NCBI GenBank assembly: GCA_003451675.1
Contig: DMCY01000031.1
Location: 1 to 37,796, forward strand
Source: Candidatus Atribacteria bacterium
GTDB taxonomy: Bacteria; Atribacterota; JS1; SB-45; 34-128
DNA: 37,796 bases
Direction of reading: 5' to 3'
Shown here: positions 7,340 through 16,014 of the stretch, piece by piece
Layout: every line of letters starts with the position of its first letter
Position numbering within the stretch: the first letter of the stretch is position 1
The notes under the pieces: generated by a model
The model's database searches: none
Seen by the model: only the letters and a program-made list of their open reading frames with translations
What the model was told of the DNA's origin: nothing
Translations under genes and position numbers: made by a program

Positions 7340-8854
7340 TTACTCTTCCGTAAAATATCTTTCAGTAATTATTTTATCTTCAGTAAAGAAGTTGACGATA
7401 GCCTTTCCTTGGGCCTTAATATCAGCATACTGGGATTCCTTCATGCCGCCAAATGGTAAATATGCAACAGGAGCAGGGATACCAATATTTACCCCGATCA
7501 TACCTGCTTCTACTTCCAGTTTAAACTTTCTTGCATAGTAGCCATTCTGGGTATATATGGAAGCACCATTGCCATATTTATGATCATTTATAATCTTAAT
7601 TGCATCATCTAAAGTATCTGCTTTAATTATCGCTACAACCGGCCCAAATATTTCAGTATTATGTATCTTCATTTTAGGTTTTACATCAGTAAATACCGTA
7701 GGACCAATAAAGTATCCGTCTTCACAACCAGACACTATTATATCCCTTCCATCTAATGCCAGATTTGCACCTTCTTTTATACCTTCTTCAATCATGGATA
7801 GAATAAAGTCCCTGGCTTTTTTAGATATTACCGGTCCCATAACTAAAGATTGGTCTGCTACTTTAGGATCCAGTGGATCTGCTACTACTATATTTTTTGA
7901 ATCTTCTATAAATTTAGCACATAGGGTTTCATACACATCTCCTACTCCGATAATGACAGAAGAAGCCATGCATCTCTGTCCAGCACAGCCATAGCAGGAA
8001 GTAGTCGCATTCCTTATCACCTGGTCTAACTTGGCATCTGGCATAACTACTAGATGATTTTTAGCACTTCCCATGGCCTGAAATCTTTTATTTGCCTTGG
8101 CACACTTTTCCGCGATAATTTTACAGGTATTAGTAGAACCTACGATGGACACACCCTTTACCTTAGGACTATCTACAAAAGCTTCTGCTACAGTTTTATC
8201 TCCATTTACAAGATTAAATACTCCTGGGGGAAAGCCAACCTGGTCTATATATTCTGTAATCATCTGCATGGTCATAGGAACCTGCTTTGATGCTTTGAGC
8301 ACAAAAGTGTTTCCAGTAGCTACAGCATAAGGCAAAAACCAGAACGGAACCATAGCTGGAAAATTAAAGGGTGCAATCATGGCAAATGCTCCTATAGGTA
8401 GCCTTAATACTTCTCCGTCTATACCAAAGGAACTTCCGATTATTTTATCTCCCTGCTGAAGTATAGGCATACCCGCCGCAACTTCTATGTTTTCATAGAC
8501 ACGTTTAAACTCCGCTCTTGCATCGGGTATGGATTTCCCCATCTCAGAAACCAGGACTCTTGAAAGCTTTTCTTCATTGGCTCTAAGTAGGTCATTTAAT
8601 TTAAATAGAGGTCTTACCCGCCTGGCTACTGGGGTAGTACTCCACCCGAGATATGCATCTGCTGCTGCGTCAATAGCACGGTTTGTTTCTTTAGTTGTTG
8701 AAAGTGGAACTTTGGCTATTATTTCCCTTGTAGCCGGATTTTCTACATCCAGATACCCGTTATTTTTTGGCTCTATCCATTTCCCGCCAATATAATTTTT
8801 CAATACTTTTACTTCTTTTATTGGTTCTTCTAAAATTGCCATTTCTTTAAACAT
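7340..8854 (-). CDS. mmsA: CoA-acylating methylmalonate/malonate semialdehyde dehydrogenase (MmsA/IolA family)
   Basis: At 504 residues it has full family length. Catalytic Cys295 lies in GQRCMA, with substrate-site N164 in PFNFPAM and a C-terminal FGGMKESQYADIKAQGK segment. As in MmsA/IolA, the region around 260 reads AMGSAKNH instead of carrying the general-base Glu of hydrolytic aldehyde dehydrogenases, which fits CoA-dependent thioester release. The enzyme converts methylmalonate semialdehyde to propionyl-CoA, or malonate semialdehyde to acetyl-CoA, with CO2 and NADH. It is last in the 17-gene run, 71 bp after the dihydropyrimidinase gene, which fits the end of reductive thymine or uracil breakdown. 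An AAGGAG lies almost against this ATG; the ATG four codons later (8842) is an alternative start. Confidence 0.9.
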   Translation of the reverse strand: MFKEMAILEEPIKEVKVLKNYIGGKWIEPKNNGYLDVENPATREIIAKVPLSTTKETNRAIDAAADAYLGWSTTPVARRVRPLFKLNDLLRANEEKLSRVLVSEMGKSIPDARAEFKRVYENIEVAAGMPILQQGDKIIGSSFGIDGEVLRLPIGAFAMIAPFNFPAMVPFWFLPYAVATGNTFVLKASKQVPMTMQMITEYIDQVGFPPGVFNLVNGDKTVAEAFVDSPKVKGVSIVGSTNTCKIIAEKCAKANKRFQAMGSAKNHLVVMPDAKLDQVIRNATTSCYGCAGQRCMASSVIIGVGDVYETLCAKFIEDSKNIVVADPLDPKVADQSLVMGPVISKKARDFILSMIEEGIKEGANLALDGRDIIVSGCEDGYFIGPTVFTDVKPKMKIHNTEIFGPVVAIIKADTLDDAIKIINDHKYGNGASIYTQNGYYARKFKLEVEAGMIGVNIGIPAPVAYLPFGGMKESQYADIKAQGKAIVNFFTEDKIITERYFTEE

Positions 8855-8925
8855 TCTCCTTTATTAATTTATTATCTACAAAAACATTTTTATTGAAACT
8901 TTTCATTCCCTAAAAAGGATATACT

Positions 8926-10314
8926 CTAATACAAAATTGATTCTTTAGTTTTTACAAATTTACCTATGCCCTTTTGCCCACAAAAAATACCATCTTTTAC
9001 AATTATGTTGCCCCTTAATATAGTCATTACTGGATAACCTGCTACTTCTATACCAGCATAAGGAGTATAATTAGCTGCTGAATGCTGCTGTAAATCTGAA
9101 ATAGTTACTTTTTTGTCCTGATCAAACACAACAATATCGGCATCCGTTCCAGGTTTTAGGCTCCCTTTCTGGGGATAAAGCCCAAATATTTTAGCAGGAT
9201 TTGTAGATAGTAAAGCCACTAATGTTTTTACATCAAAATGACCCCCCCTTACACCAGCAGTATAAATTAGAGGCAATAATGTTTCTGAGCCTGGAATGCC
9301 CGCTAAAATTTCTAAACAATTATTTTCACTAAGTTTCTGTTCGATTGTAAAGGAACAATGATCAGTAGCTATCACATTGATATCTTTATTTTTTATCCCT
9401 AACCACAAAGCTTCATTATCTTTTCTCTCTCTTAAAGGAGGGGTCATAAAATATTTTTGTGCTTTCTCTTTTTTCAGTAGATCATTAGTTAATAACAGAT
9501 AATGAGGGGCGGTCTCGACAAATATATTCCCTCCCCTTTTTTTTATCTCTTTAATAGCTTTATACCCTTTTTCAGATGATAGGTGAACAATATAGATCGG
9601 CATATTTAACAAATTAGCTAAATTTCCTACTTTTAATATAGCACTATATTCTGTTTCAGGGGGACGTAATATTGGGTGAAAATAGGGAGGAAAATTATTA
9701 AGATTTTGATAGCTCATTTCTATCTTTTTAATCAACTTATCATCTTCTGCGTGAACCGTAATTAGTAATTTTAAATCGCGGGCCATTTTAAATAATTTTT
9801 CCCAGTATTCTTCCTTAAGCATACATCCATATTTCTTATAAGTAGTAAATATTTTTAAACTATTTATTATGTTGTTTTTTCTCAATTCTTTTAATTCTTC
9901 TTGCATCCCTGAACGCAATGAATATATTGATTGATGAAGAGAAAAATCGATTACAGTTTCGCCCTTAGCCTCTTCTTGCCTATTTATAATAGCTTCGACC
10001 AGTGAATACCCTTCCATCTGATCAGAATAATCTATAAAAGTAGTTACTCCTCCAAGGGCAGCAGAAACGCTTCCTGAATAAAAATCGTCTGCAGTGGTAA
10101 TTTTGGGAGATTTTAGATGATAATGAGTGTGGGAATCAATAATACCTGGAAAAACATATTTCCCTTCAAGGTTAATTATCTGACACCCTTTGGGAATTTC
10201 CTTAGGATTAAAATTCTCCTTTACTGTTTTTATTTTTTCGCCTTCAATAAAAATGTCACTTTTCTTTATCTCTTCATTTGTTACTAATATGCCGTTTTTT
10301 AAAAGTAGACTCAT
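8926..10314 (-). CDS. hydA: Dihydropyrimidinase / D-hydantoinase family cyclic amidohydrolase
   Basis: The amidohydrolase carries all expected metal ligands: HTHYH after the first strand, the lysine that is carbamylated (SLKIFTTYKKYG, about residue 154), HAED, HLSS and the Asp of ATDHCSF. The length of 462 residues is typical. It opens a cyclic amide ring, converting dihydrouracil, dihydrothymine or a hydantoin to the N-carbamoyl amino acid. Allantoinase is a possible alternative. The frame can be extended to a GTG at 10329, but the ATG at 10312-10314 matches the family N-terminus (MSLLLKNG). Its neighbours, a Mo-hydroxylase and an M20 amidohydrolase upstream and mmsA downstream, favour a role in nucleobase breakdown. 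Confidence 0.87.
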   Translation of the reverse strand: MSLLLKNGILVTNEEIKKSDIFIEGEKIKTVKENFNPKEIPKGCQIINLEGKYVFPGIIDSHTHYHLKSPKITTADDFYSGSVSAALGGVTTFIDYSDQMEGYSLVEAIINRQEEAKGETVIDFSLHQSIYSLRSGMQEELKELRKNNIINSLKIFTTYKKYGCMLKEEYWEKLFKMARDLKLLITVHAEDDKLIKKIEMSYQNLNNFPPYFHPILRPPETEYSAILKVGNLANLLNMPIYIVHLSSEKGYKAIKEIKKRGGNIFVETAPHYLLLTNDLLKKEKAQKYFMTPPLRERKDNEALWLGIKNKDINVIATDHCSFTIEQKLSENNCLEILAGIPGSETLLPLIYTAGVRGGHFDVKTLVALLSTNPAKIFGLYPQKGSLKPGTDADIVVFDQDKKVTISDLQQHSAANYTPYAGIEVAGYPVMTILRGNIIVKDGIFCGQKGIGKFVKTKESILY

Positions 10315-10377
10315 AACAATATTTCTCACTTTGTTAATCTAATTTAAAATTATTACAAACATAAAACAAAATAGTAA

Positions 10378-13167
10378 TTAATTATATTTATTTTTTAAAG
10401 CTTCTAATATTTTTTCTGGTTTTGCTGGTATAGAATTTAGCCATATTCCAAGAGCATCATGGATTGCACTTACCACAGCAGGAGCTACGGGAGAAAGTGG
10501 AAGTTCACTCATACCTTTTGCACCAAAAGGACCTTCTATGTGCGGATCTTTAATAATTATACTTTCGATTTCTGGAGTCTTTCCAATTCTTCTTACTCCT
10601 AATTTTGCAAAATTATTTGTTATTACTCCTCCGTTTTCAAGTTTATACTCTTCAGAAAGAGCATAACCCAAACCCATGACAATTCCACCTTCTATTTGAC
10701 CTTCTATCGACTTTGGATTTATTGCACTGCCTACATCATGAGCTGCAATTACTTTTAATACATTAACCTTTCCCGTTTCTTTTTCTACTTCAATTATTAC
10801 CGCTTGTGCACCAAAACAATATGCTGCATGTAATCTATCTTCTCCTTTTTTATAACCCTTCTCAGGTTCTTTAAGACTAAAATAGGTTTTTGGTGCTGAA
10901 TAACGATTCTCTTCAAAAAGTTTAGTTTTATTTTCATTTAACATTTTTGAAAAATCATTAAGGGAAATTATTTTTTTAGAATTGCTTTTTGAATAGAAAA
11001 AAGAATTTTTAATTTCGATATCATTAACATCTATTTTAAATATTTTTGATATATATTTAAAAATCTTCATTTTAAGATTTTTAGCCATATTATATACAGC
11101 ATTACCTGTTACAAACGTCTGCCTTGATGCAGTAGTCATTCCTCCAAGTGGGTCTCGATCAGAATCTCCAGATTTAACAATAATTTTCGAACAAGGCCAA
11201 CCAAGTACTTCTGAAGCTATTTGAGCCATTGTTGTATCAGAACCTTGACCAACATCAATACTACCAATTTTCAAAAGTAAATTCCCATTATCAACTACTT
11301 CACCGTAAGCCCCAGCAGAATCATCTATTCCTAATCCAAGGCCAACATTTTTATAGGAAGAAGCAATTCCTATTCCAATCTTCCATCCATGTGCTAGTTT
11401 GGGAATTTTAGTCTTTTTTAAAGCTTCTCTTACTGCAAGTAAACAAGCTTTTGCACCTACACTCGACTTAATTCTCTCTCCTGTAATTGTTGGCAATCCT
11501 TCTCTTAAAATATTTTTAAGTCGAATTTCAAATGGATCCATATTGATTTTTTCAGCAAGACGATTTAATTGCATTTCTGAAGCAAAAGTCACTGTTGGAT
11601 TTCCAAATCCTCTCATTGCACCTGTTGGATTACAGTTTGTATAAGCAGCTCGAGCACGAATATTAACATTTGGAATAGTATAAGGGCCCGCACCAAAACT
11701 CACAGATCTTAATATAACAGCTTCCTCAACAGAAGCATATGCCCCTGCATGAGCCAAAATATCTGCCTGTACAGAAGTAATTTTACCATCTTTTTTAATA
11801 CCAGTTTTATAATGTAAATACTGAGCATTTCTCTTGGTACTTGATTTTATAGATTCTCCTCGTGTAAAAACAAATTTTACAGGACGTTTTGTCTTAAGGG
11901 CTCCAAGGGCTGCAATAATTTGCACCGTTATGTCTTCTTTTCCGCCAAAAGCCCCACCAACTGGCATATGAGCAATATGTATTTTTTCTGAAGGCATATT
12001 TAATGATGATGCAATTTGTCTTATATCATCTTCGGGACCCTGACTTCCTACATATATAGAAATTCTTCCATCCTCTTCAAAAACAGCAACTGCTGCTTCT
12101 GGTTCTAAGTAGGCATGTTCAATAAATTGAGTTTTATAATCACCTTCTAAGATAATATCAGCATTATCAAATCCTTCTTTAACATTTCCTCTACCTGACT
12201 CCATACGCGTAAAAATATTACTCTTTTCTTCATTGTCATGTATTAAAATAGCATCTTTTTTTATAGCTTCCTGTGGCGTATTAATAATGGGAAGAGGTTC
12301 GTATTTAACTTTTATTTTAGAAATAGCTTTTTCGGCAATTCTCTCGTTTTCTGCATAAGCTGCCGCAATAACATCACCAATATATCGCACCTTCTTATCA
12401 GCAAAAACAGGTTGATCAGGAACAATTAAACCAAAACCATTTCTTCCTGGTACGTCATCTGCAGTTAATACTGTAAATACTCCTTCTACCTTTAAAGCTT
12501 CTGAGATATCTATATCTAATATTTTTGCATGTGGATATTCGCTTCTTAAAACTTTGGTAAATAACATATTTTCAAAATATAAATCATCAGCATATTTTAA
12601 TTCTCCTGTCACTTTTGAAAGACCATCTACTCTGATAATTGATTTACCGATAGCGTTTTTTTCTTGATTATAAATTTCTTTTCTAGGAATTTCTTTTATT
12701 CCTTGTCTAATCATCTCAGCTGCTTTTTGAACTGCCTTTATAATTTTTATATACCCTGTACATCTACATAAATTACGAGAAAGCGCTTTTTTAATTTCTT
12801 CTTCACTCGGATTATTATTTTTATCTAAAAGAGCTTTGGTACTCATAATCATACCAGGCGTACAAAATCCACATTGAACTGCGCCTTCTTTAATATAAGC
12901 ATATTGAATAGGATGAATAGTCTCTTTGGTACTTAATGCCTCAAGAGTTATTATGTTTTTTCCATCCATATCCTTCATTTTTTTTGTACAAGAAGGTGTG
13001 GCTTTTCCATCAATAATTACTGTACAAGCGCCACAAGAACCTTCGTTACACCCATTTTTTATAGATAATAATTTAAGATTATTTCTCAAATAAAAAAGAA
13101 GGCTCATTTCTTTATCTGTAATTTGGGGCAAATATTCCTTTCCATTTACGGTAAGCTTAATTTTCAT
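10378..13167 (-). CDS. Fused [2Fe-2S]-molybdopterin hydroxylase (xanthine dehydrogenase family)
   Basis: Residues 1-150 form the two-cluster [2Fe-2S] subunit: Cys40, 45, 48 and 60 for the ferredoxin-like cluster and Cys99, 102, 134 and 136 for the helical one. The remaining part of the 929 residues is the molybdopterin subunit, with GGAFGGKED, GAMRGFGNP, GSIDVGQGSDTTM and a C-terminal GAKGMSELPLSP segment holding the presumed catalytic Glu. No FAD domain is fused and no CoxM/XdhB-like FAD gene is nearby, so electrons may go to ferredoxin instead of NAD. Fused proteins of this design include those annotated as selenium-dependent xanthine dehydrogenases. The ATG at 13167 follows GAGG by 6 bases; a GTG at 13179 is less likely. 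It overlaps the upstream M20 gene by 11 bases. The substrate is probably a purine, but any N-heterocycle or aldehyde is possible. Confidence 0.85.
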   Translation of the reverse strand: MKIKLTVNGKEYLPQITDKEMSLLFYLRNNLKLLSIKNGCNEGSCGACTVIIDGKATPSCTKKMKDMDGKNIITLEALSTKETIHPIQYAYIKEGAVQCGFCTPGMIMSTKALLDKNNNPSEEEIKKALSRNLCRCTGYIKIIKAVQKAAEMIRQGIKEIPRKEIYNQEKNAIGKSIIRVDGLSKVTGELKYADDLYFENMLFTKVLRSEYPHAKILDIDISEALKVEGVFTVLTADDVPGRNGFGLIVPDQPVFADKKVRYIGDVIAAAYAENERIAEKAISKIKVKYEPLPIINTPQEAIKKDAILIHDNEEKSNIFTRMESGRGNVKEGFDNADIILEGDYKTQFIEHAYLEPEAAVAVFEEDGRISIYVGSQGPEDDIRQIASSLNMPSEKIHIAHMPVGGAFGGKEDITVQIIAALGALKTKRPVKFVFTRGESIKSSTKRNAQYLHYKTGIKKDGKITSVQADILAHAGAYASVEEAVILRSVSFGAGPYTIPNVNIRARAAYTNCNPTGAMRGFGNPTVTFASEMQLNRLAEKINMDPFEIRLKNILREGLPTITGERIKSSVGAKACLLAVREALKKTKIPKLAHGWKIGIGIASSYKNVGLGLGIDDSAGAYGEVVDNGNLLLKIGSIDVGQGSDTTMAQIASEVLGWPCSKIIVKSGDSDRDPLGGMTTASRQTFVTGNAVYNMAKNLKMKIFKYISKIFKIDVNDIEIKNSFFYSKSNSKKIISLNDFSKMLNENKTKLFEENRYSAPKTYFSLKEPEKGYKKGEDRLHAAYCFGAQAVIIEVEKETGKVNVLKVIAAHDVGSAINPKSIEGQIEGGIVMGLGYALSEEYKLENGGVITNNFAKLGVRRIGKTPEIESIIIKDPHIEGPFGAKGMSELPLSPVAPAVVSAIHDALGIWLNSIPAKPEKILEALKNKYN

Positions 13168-14326
13168 TATAATCCTCACATAAATTCTTAATTATCTTTA
13201 TATAAACCAAAGAGGCCTTAATAAGTTGATTAATCTCGATATTTTCCTCATCTGTATGGCACAAACCAGAATCTCCCGGGCCATATTGAACAGTAGGAAT
13301 CCCGAGATCATTGATCAAAAAGTCCATTTCATTATATCCGTCTGTAAAAAATAAAGTCGGATTATCGCCAATTACTTCTCTATGGGAAACTTTAACAACC
13401 TGAATAACTTCCGAATCTATATCAGTTAGAGCTGGCTTTAGTCCCCTCTTTTTTATTGGTTCCCAATTCCAATCAGGTCGTGCTATCTCAACTACAGCTG
13501 AAATATTGTGACAATCTTCAAATTTTTTAACCTCCTTTTTAATGTTATCTAATATCTGAAATTGATTTTCTCCAGGTATGAGTCTTCTATCGAACCAAAA
13601 AACACATTCATCCGGCACTATATTATAAGCCACTCCTCCCCTTATTAAACCAAGATTTAAAGTTGCCTTTACCTCGTCAATGTCCCTTACCTTATATATA
13701 GGTAAATCTTCTACTAATAGCTCTGAAACAATTTTCATCCCGTATTCAATCGCGTTTACGCCCAGCCAGGGTCTACATCCGTGGCTGGCTTTCCCTTTAA
13801 TAGTTATTTTTATTGGTGCAGTCCCTTTGCACCCGATACCAAGTTTTAGCCCGGTAGGTTCGGTAACAACAGCGTATTTAGCTTTAATACCGATATCTTT
13901 AAGATTCATACTCCCCTTGTGTTCTGATTCTTCGTCAACAACACCAATAAAACCAACACCATATTTTAAAGATCTTTTAGAGGAAACTATTTTTTCAAAA
14001 GCAGATATCACTGAAGCAATACCGCCTTTCTGGTCTACAGATCCACGTCCCCATATATGATTATCTTTTGCTATAGGAGTGAATGGGGATTTCATATTAT
14101 AAGCCGGAATAGTGTCTATGTGCCCATGAAAAATTAGACCCAAATCATTCTTTTTTGTTCCAGGTAAGACTGCAAAGATGTTAAAACGTTCTTTTTCAAC
14201 CTCGATTAGTCTGGTAATACAGCCCATATTTGTAAATCTTTCATATAAGTATTTACCAATAAGAGCTTCCTCTCCGGTCACACTTGGTATAGCAATTAAC
14301 TTTTTTATTTCTTCTATTACACTCAT
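13157..14326 (-). CDS. M20 family metallohydrolase (ArgE/DapE/YgeY-like deacylase or decarbamoylase)
   Basis: The 389-residue protein has the M20 zinc-site elements in order: HGHIDT near residue 68, GRGSVDQKGG, DEESEHKG with the catalytic Glu pair, VTEPT, and a C-terminal CHTDEEN. It hydrolyses an N-acyl or N-carbamoyl amino acid. Between a hydroxyacid dehydrogenase and the Mo-hydroxylase/dihydropyrimidinase pair, it is the best local candidate for removing the carbamoyl group after ring opening. The E. coli purine-linked gene ygeY belongs to the same broad family. The start ATG overlaps the stop of the upstream gene (ATGA), and the end overlaps the next gene, so this is a translationally coupled operon member. 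Substrate assignment is inference. Confidence 0.85.
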   Translation of the reverse strand: MSVIEEIKKLIAIPSVTGEEALIGKYLYERFTNMGCITRLIEVEKERFNIFAVLPGTKKNDLGLIFHGHIDTIPAYNMKSPFTPIAKDNHIWGRGSVDQKGGIASVISAFEKIVSSKRSLKYGVGFIGVVDEESEHKGSMNLKDIGIKAKYAVVTEPTGLKLGIGCKGTAPIKITIKGKASHGCRPWLGVNAIEYGMKIVSELLVEDLPIYKVRDIDEVKATLNLGLIRGGVAYNIVPDECVFWFDRRLIPGENQFQILDNIKKEVKKFEDCHNISAVVEIARPDWNWEPIKKRGLKPALTDIDSEVIQVVKVSHREVIGDNPTLFFTDGYNEMDFLINDLGIPTVQYGPGDSGLCHTDEENIEINQLIKASLVYIKIIKNLCEDYNEN

Positions 14327-15303
14327 CTTCTTCTACTATCCCACACCTCGGGATTAACAATAAACTGAGGTCTCCTTCCTTCTAAAACATCCAGAACCCC
14401 CTTTACCACATCCATCCCCATCTTTAATTTCCCTTCATCTGTAAAACTACTCAGGTGTGGGGTCACCACTGTATTTTCCAATTTGAACAGTGGATTATCT
14501 GGATTTGGAGGCTCTTTCTCAAAAACATCAAGACCGGCACCAGCAATCTTACCATTCTTCAGTGCGGCAACAAGAGCTTTCTCGTCTACAACTCCTCCGC
14601 GGGAAGTATTAATAAAGATTGCGGTATTTTTCATTAAATCAAACTCTTTTTCACCAATAAATTTTTCAGTATTTTTATTAAATGGAATATGTATTGAAAT
14701 TACATCTGATTTTCTTAGCAATTCGGATAAATTTTCTACTTGAGAAAATTCTCCATTGAGAAAATCCTTACAATCCGAAAGATATGGGTCAAAGATAATA
14801 ATATTCATATTAAAAGCTTTTTTTGCTATCTCTGCTACTCTCTTCCCTATCCGTCCTGCACCAATTAAACCAATTGTTTTACCATATAGCTCCATCCCTG
14901 TTACCTTAGTTCTAATTAAGAAATCGCCTTTGGCTCTCAAAGCCTTCTCAACTACATCTATTTTTTTAGCCAACATTATCATCATTCCAAATACATGTTC
15001 CGCAACTGATTCAGTAGGGCCATCAGGAGCATAAACAACTGGTATACCCATATTTGTGGCAGCAGAAATATCTACATTATCATACCCCACACCAGGACGG
15101 CCTACCACCTTAAGATTCTCCGAATTTTCTATCTCTTTTTTACCAATCTTAAAAACAGCGGAACAGATAACCCCTTCAACCTCTCTCAAGTTCTTTGCTA
15201 ATGTTTTTGTGTCATTATTGTAGATTTCAATAACTTCTACATTTTTCTTTAGAAGATTAAGAGCTTCTTTGTGCAGAGGTCTATCCAATAAAATTTTGTC
15301 CAT
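14323..15303 (-). CDS. D-isomer-specific 2-hydroxyacid dehydrogenase (SerA-like)
   Basis: This NAD-dependent dehydrogenase of about 326 residues shows GLIGAGRIGKR for the cofactor, the catalytic Arg in NTSRGGVVDE, Glu in DVFEKEPP and His in TPHLSS. It has no C-terminal ACT domain, so it is unlikely to be the regulated phosphoglycerate dehydrogenase and more likely a catabolic 2-hydroxyacid (glycerate- or hydroxypyruvate-type) dehydrogenase. The frame extends to a TTG at 15321, but the ATG at 15301-15303 has an AAAGGG upstream. It overlaps the end of the GntR regulator gene by 23 bases and the M20 gene start by 4. Confidence 0.88.
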   Translation of the reverse strand: MDKILLDRPLHKEALNLLKKNVEVIEIYNNDTKTLAKNLREVEGVICSAVFKIGKKEIENSENLKVVGRPGVGYDNVDISAATNMGIPVVYAPDGPTESVAEHVFGMMIMLAKKIDVVEKALRAKGDFLIRTKVTGMELYGKTIGLIGAGRIGKRVAEIAKKAFNMNIIIFDPYLSDCKDFLNGEFSQVENLSELLRKSDVISIHIPFNKNTEKFIGEKEFDLMKNTAIFINTSRGGVVDEKALVAALKNGKIAGAGLDVFEKEPPNPDNPLFKLENTVVTPHLSSFTDEGKLKMGMDVVKGVLDVLEGRRPQFIVNPEVWDSRRR

Positions 15304-16003
15304 GTTTTTTTCCCTTTTCAATTTTATTATATTTTTTTAAATAGGTGCGTCCGGTTAATTCAAGAAGTGCTCTCATGGCATCCCTCGTCTTGGTTATATC
15401 TCTCGCTTTAATAGCTTCCAGTACCTTCCAGTGATTATCTAATCCTTTTTTGGTATGTTCTATGCTCCCTATAAATTCCTTCAGAGATGTTCTTATGGCT
15501 AAACTAATTTTATAAAGTAAGGGATTATCCACACTTCTAACAAGAGCTAAATGAAATTTTAAATCGTATTCTGAAGCTTTCAGGTTATCTTTGGCTAGAA
15601 ATTTTTCGTAGTTTTCCAGATATGTAGTCATCTTTTTTATATCTTTCGGTTTTGCCTTTTTTGCTGATAAAATTGCTATATCTACTTCCAGTATTTTCCG
15701 AACTTCCATTAAATTTTTAAAATTTGAATCGATATTTAGAGATAAAATAATATTTTTTGATAATGGCTTTGCGGAATTTTCCGTTATATAAGTTCCTTGT
15801 CCTCTTTTAACTTCAATAAACCCAGTAGCCTGGAGCATTTGCAACCCCTCCCGTAAAGAAGAAATTCCTACATTTAACATCTTTGCTAATTCTCTTTGAG
15901 GGGGTAGCTTCTGTCCCCAAATTAATTTACCCTTTGAAATTTGTTCGAGTAACTTCTCTGCAACTGCTTCGGAAATAGTTAAATTTTTTATACCATCAAA
16001 CAA
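15281..16003 (-). CDS. GntR family transcriptional regulator, FadR/FCD subfamily
   Basis: Residues 10-75 form a winged helix-turn-helix of GntR type (PPQRELAKMLNVGISSLREGL and a GFIEVKRGQGTYI wing). The rest is an all-helical FCD ligand-binding domain, total 240 residues. The start is a TTG at 16001-16003: AGGAGAG lies 8 bases upstream, and the nearby ATG at 16008 is in another frame and stops after five codons. It lies inside the operon, 11 bases after the transketolase stop and overlapping the hydroxyacid dehydrogenase start. It probably senses a pathway intermediate and regulates the whole run; the repeated motif at 29643-29667 is a possible operator. Confidence 0.9.
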   Translation of the reverse strand: MFDGIKNLTISEAVAEKLLEQISKGKLIWGQKLPPQRELAKMLNVGISSLREGLQMLQATGFIEVKRGQGTYITENSAKPLSKNIILSLNIDSNFKNLMEVRKILEVDIAILSAKKAKPKDIKKMTTYLENYEKFLAKDNLKASEYDLKFHLALVRSVDNPLLYKISLAIRTSLKEFIGSIEHTKKGLDNHWKVLEAIKARDITKTRDAMRALLELTGRTYLKKYNKIEKGKKHGQNFIG

Positions 16004-16014
16004 GGCATTCTCTC

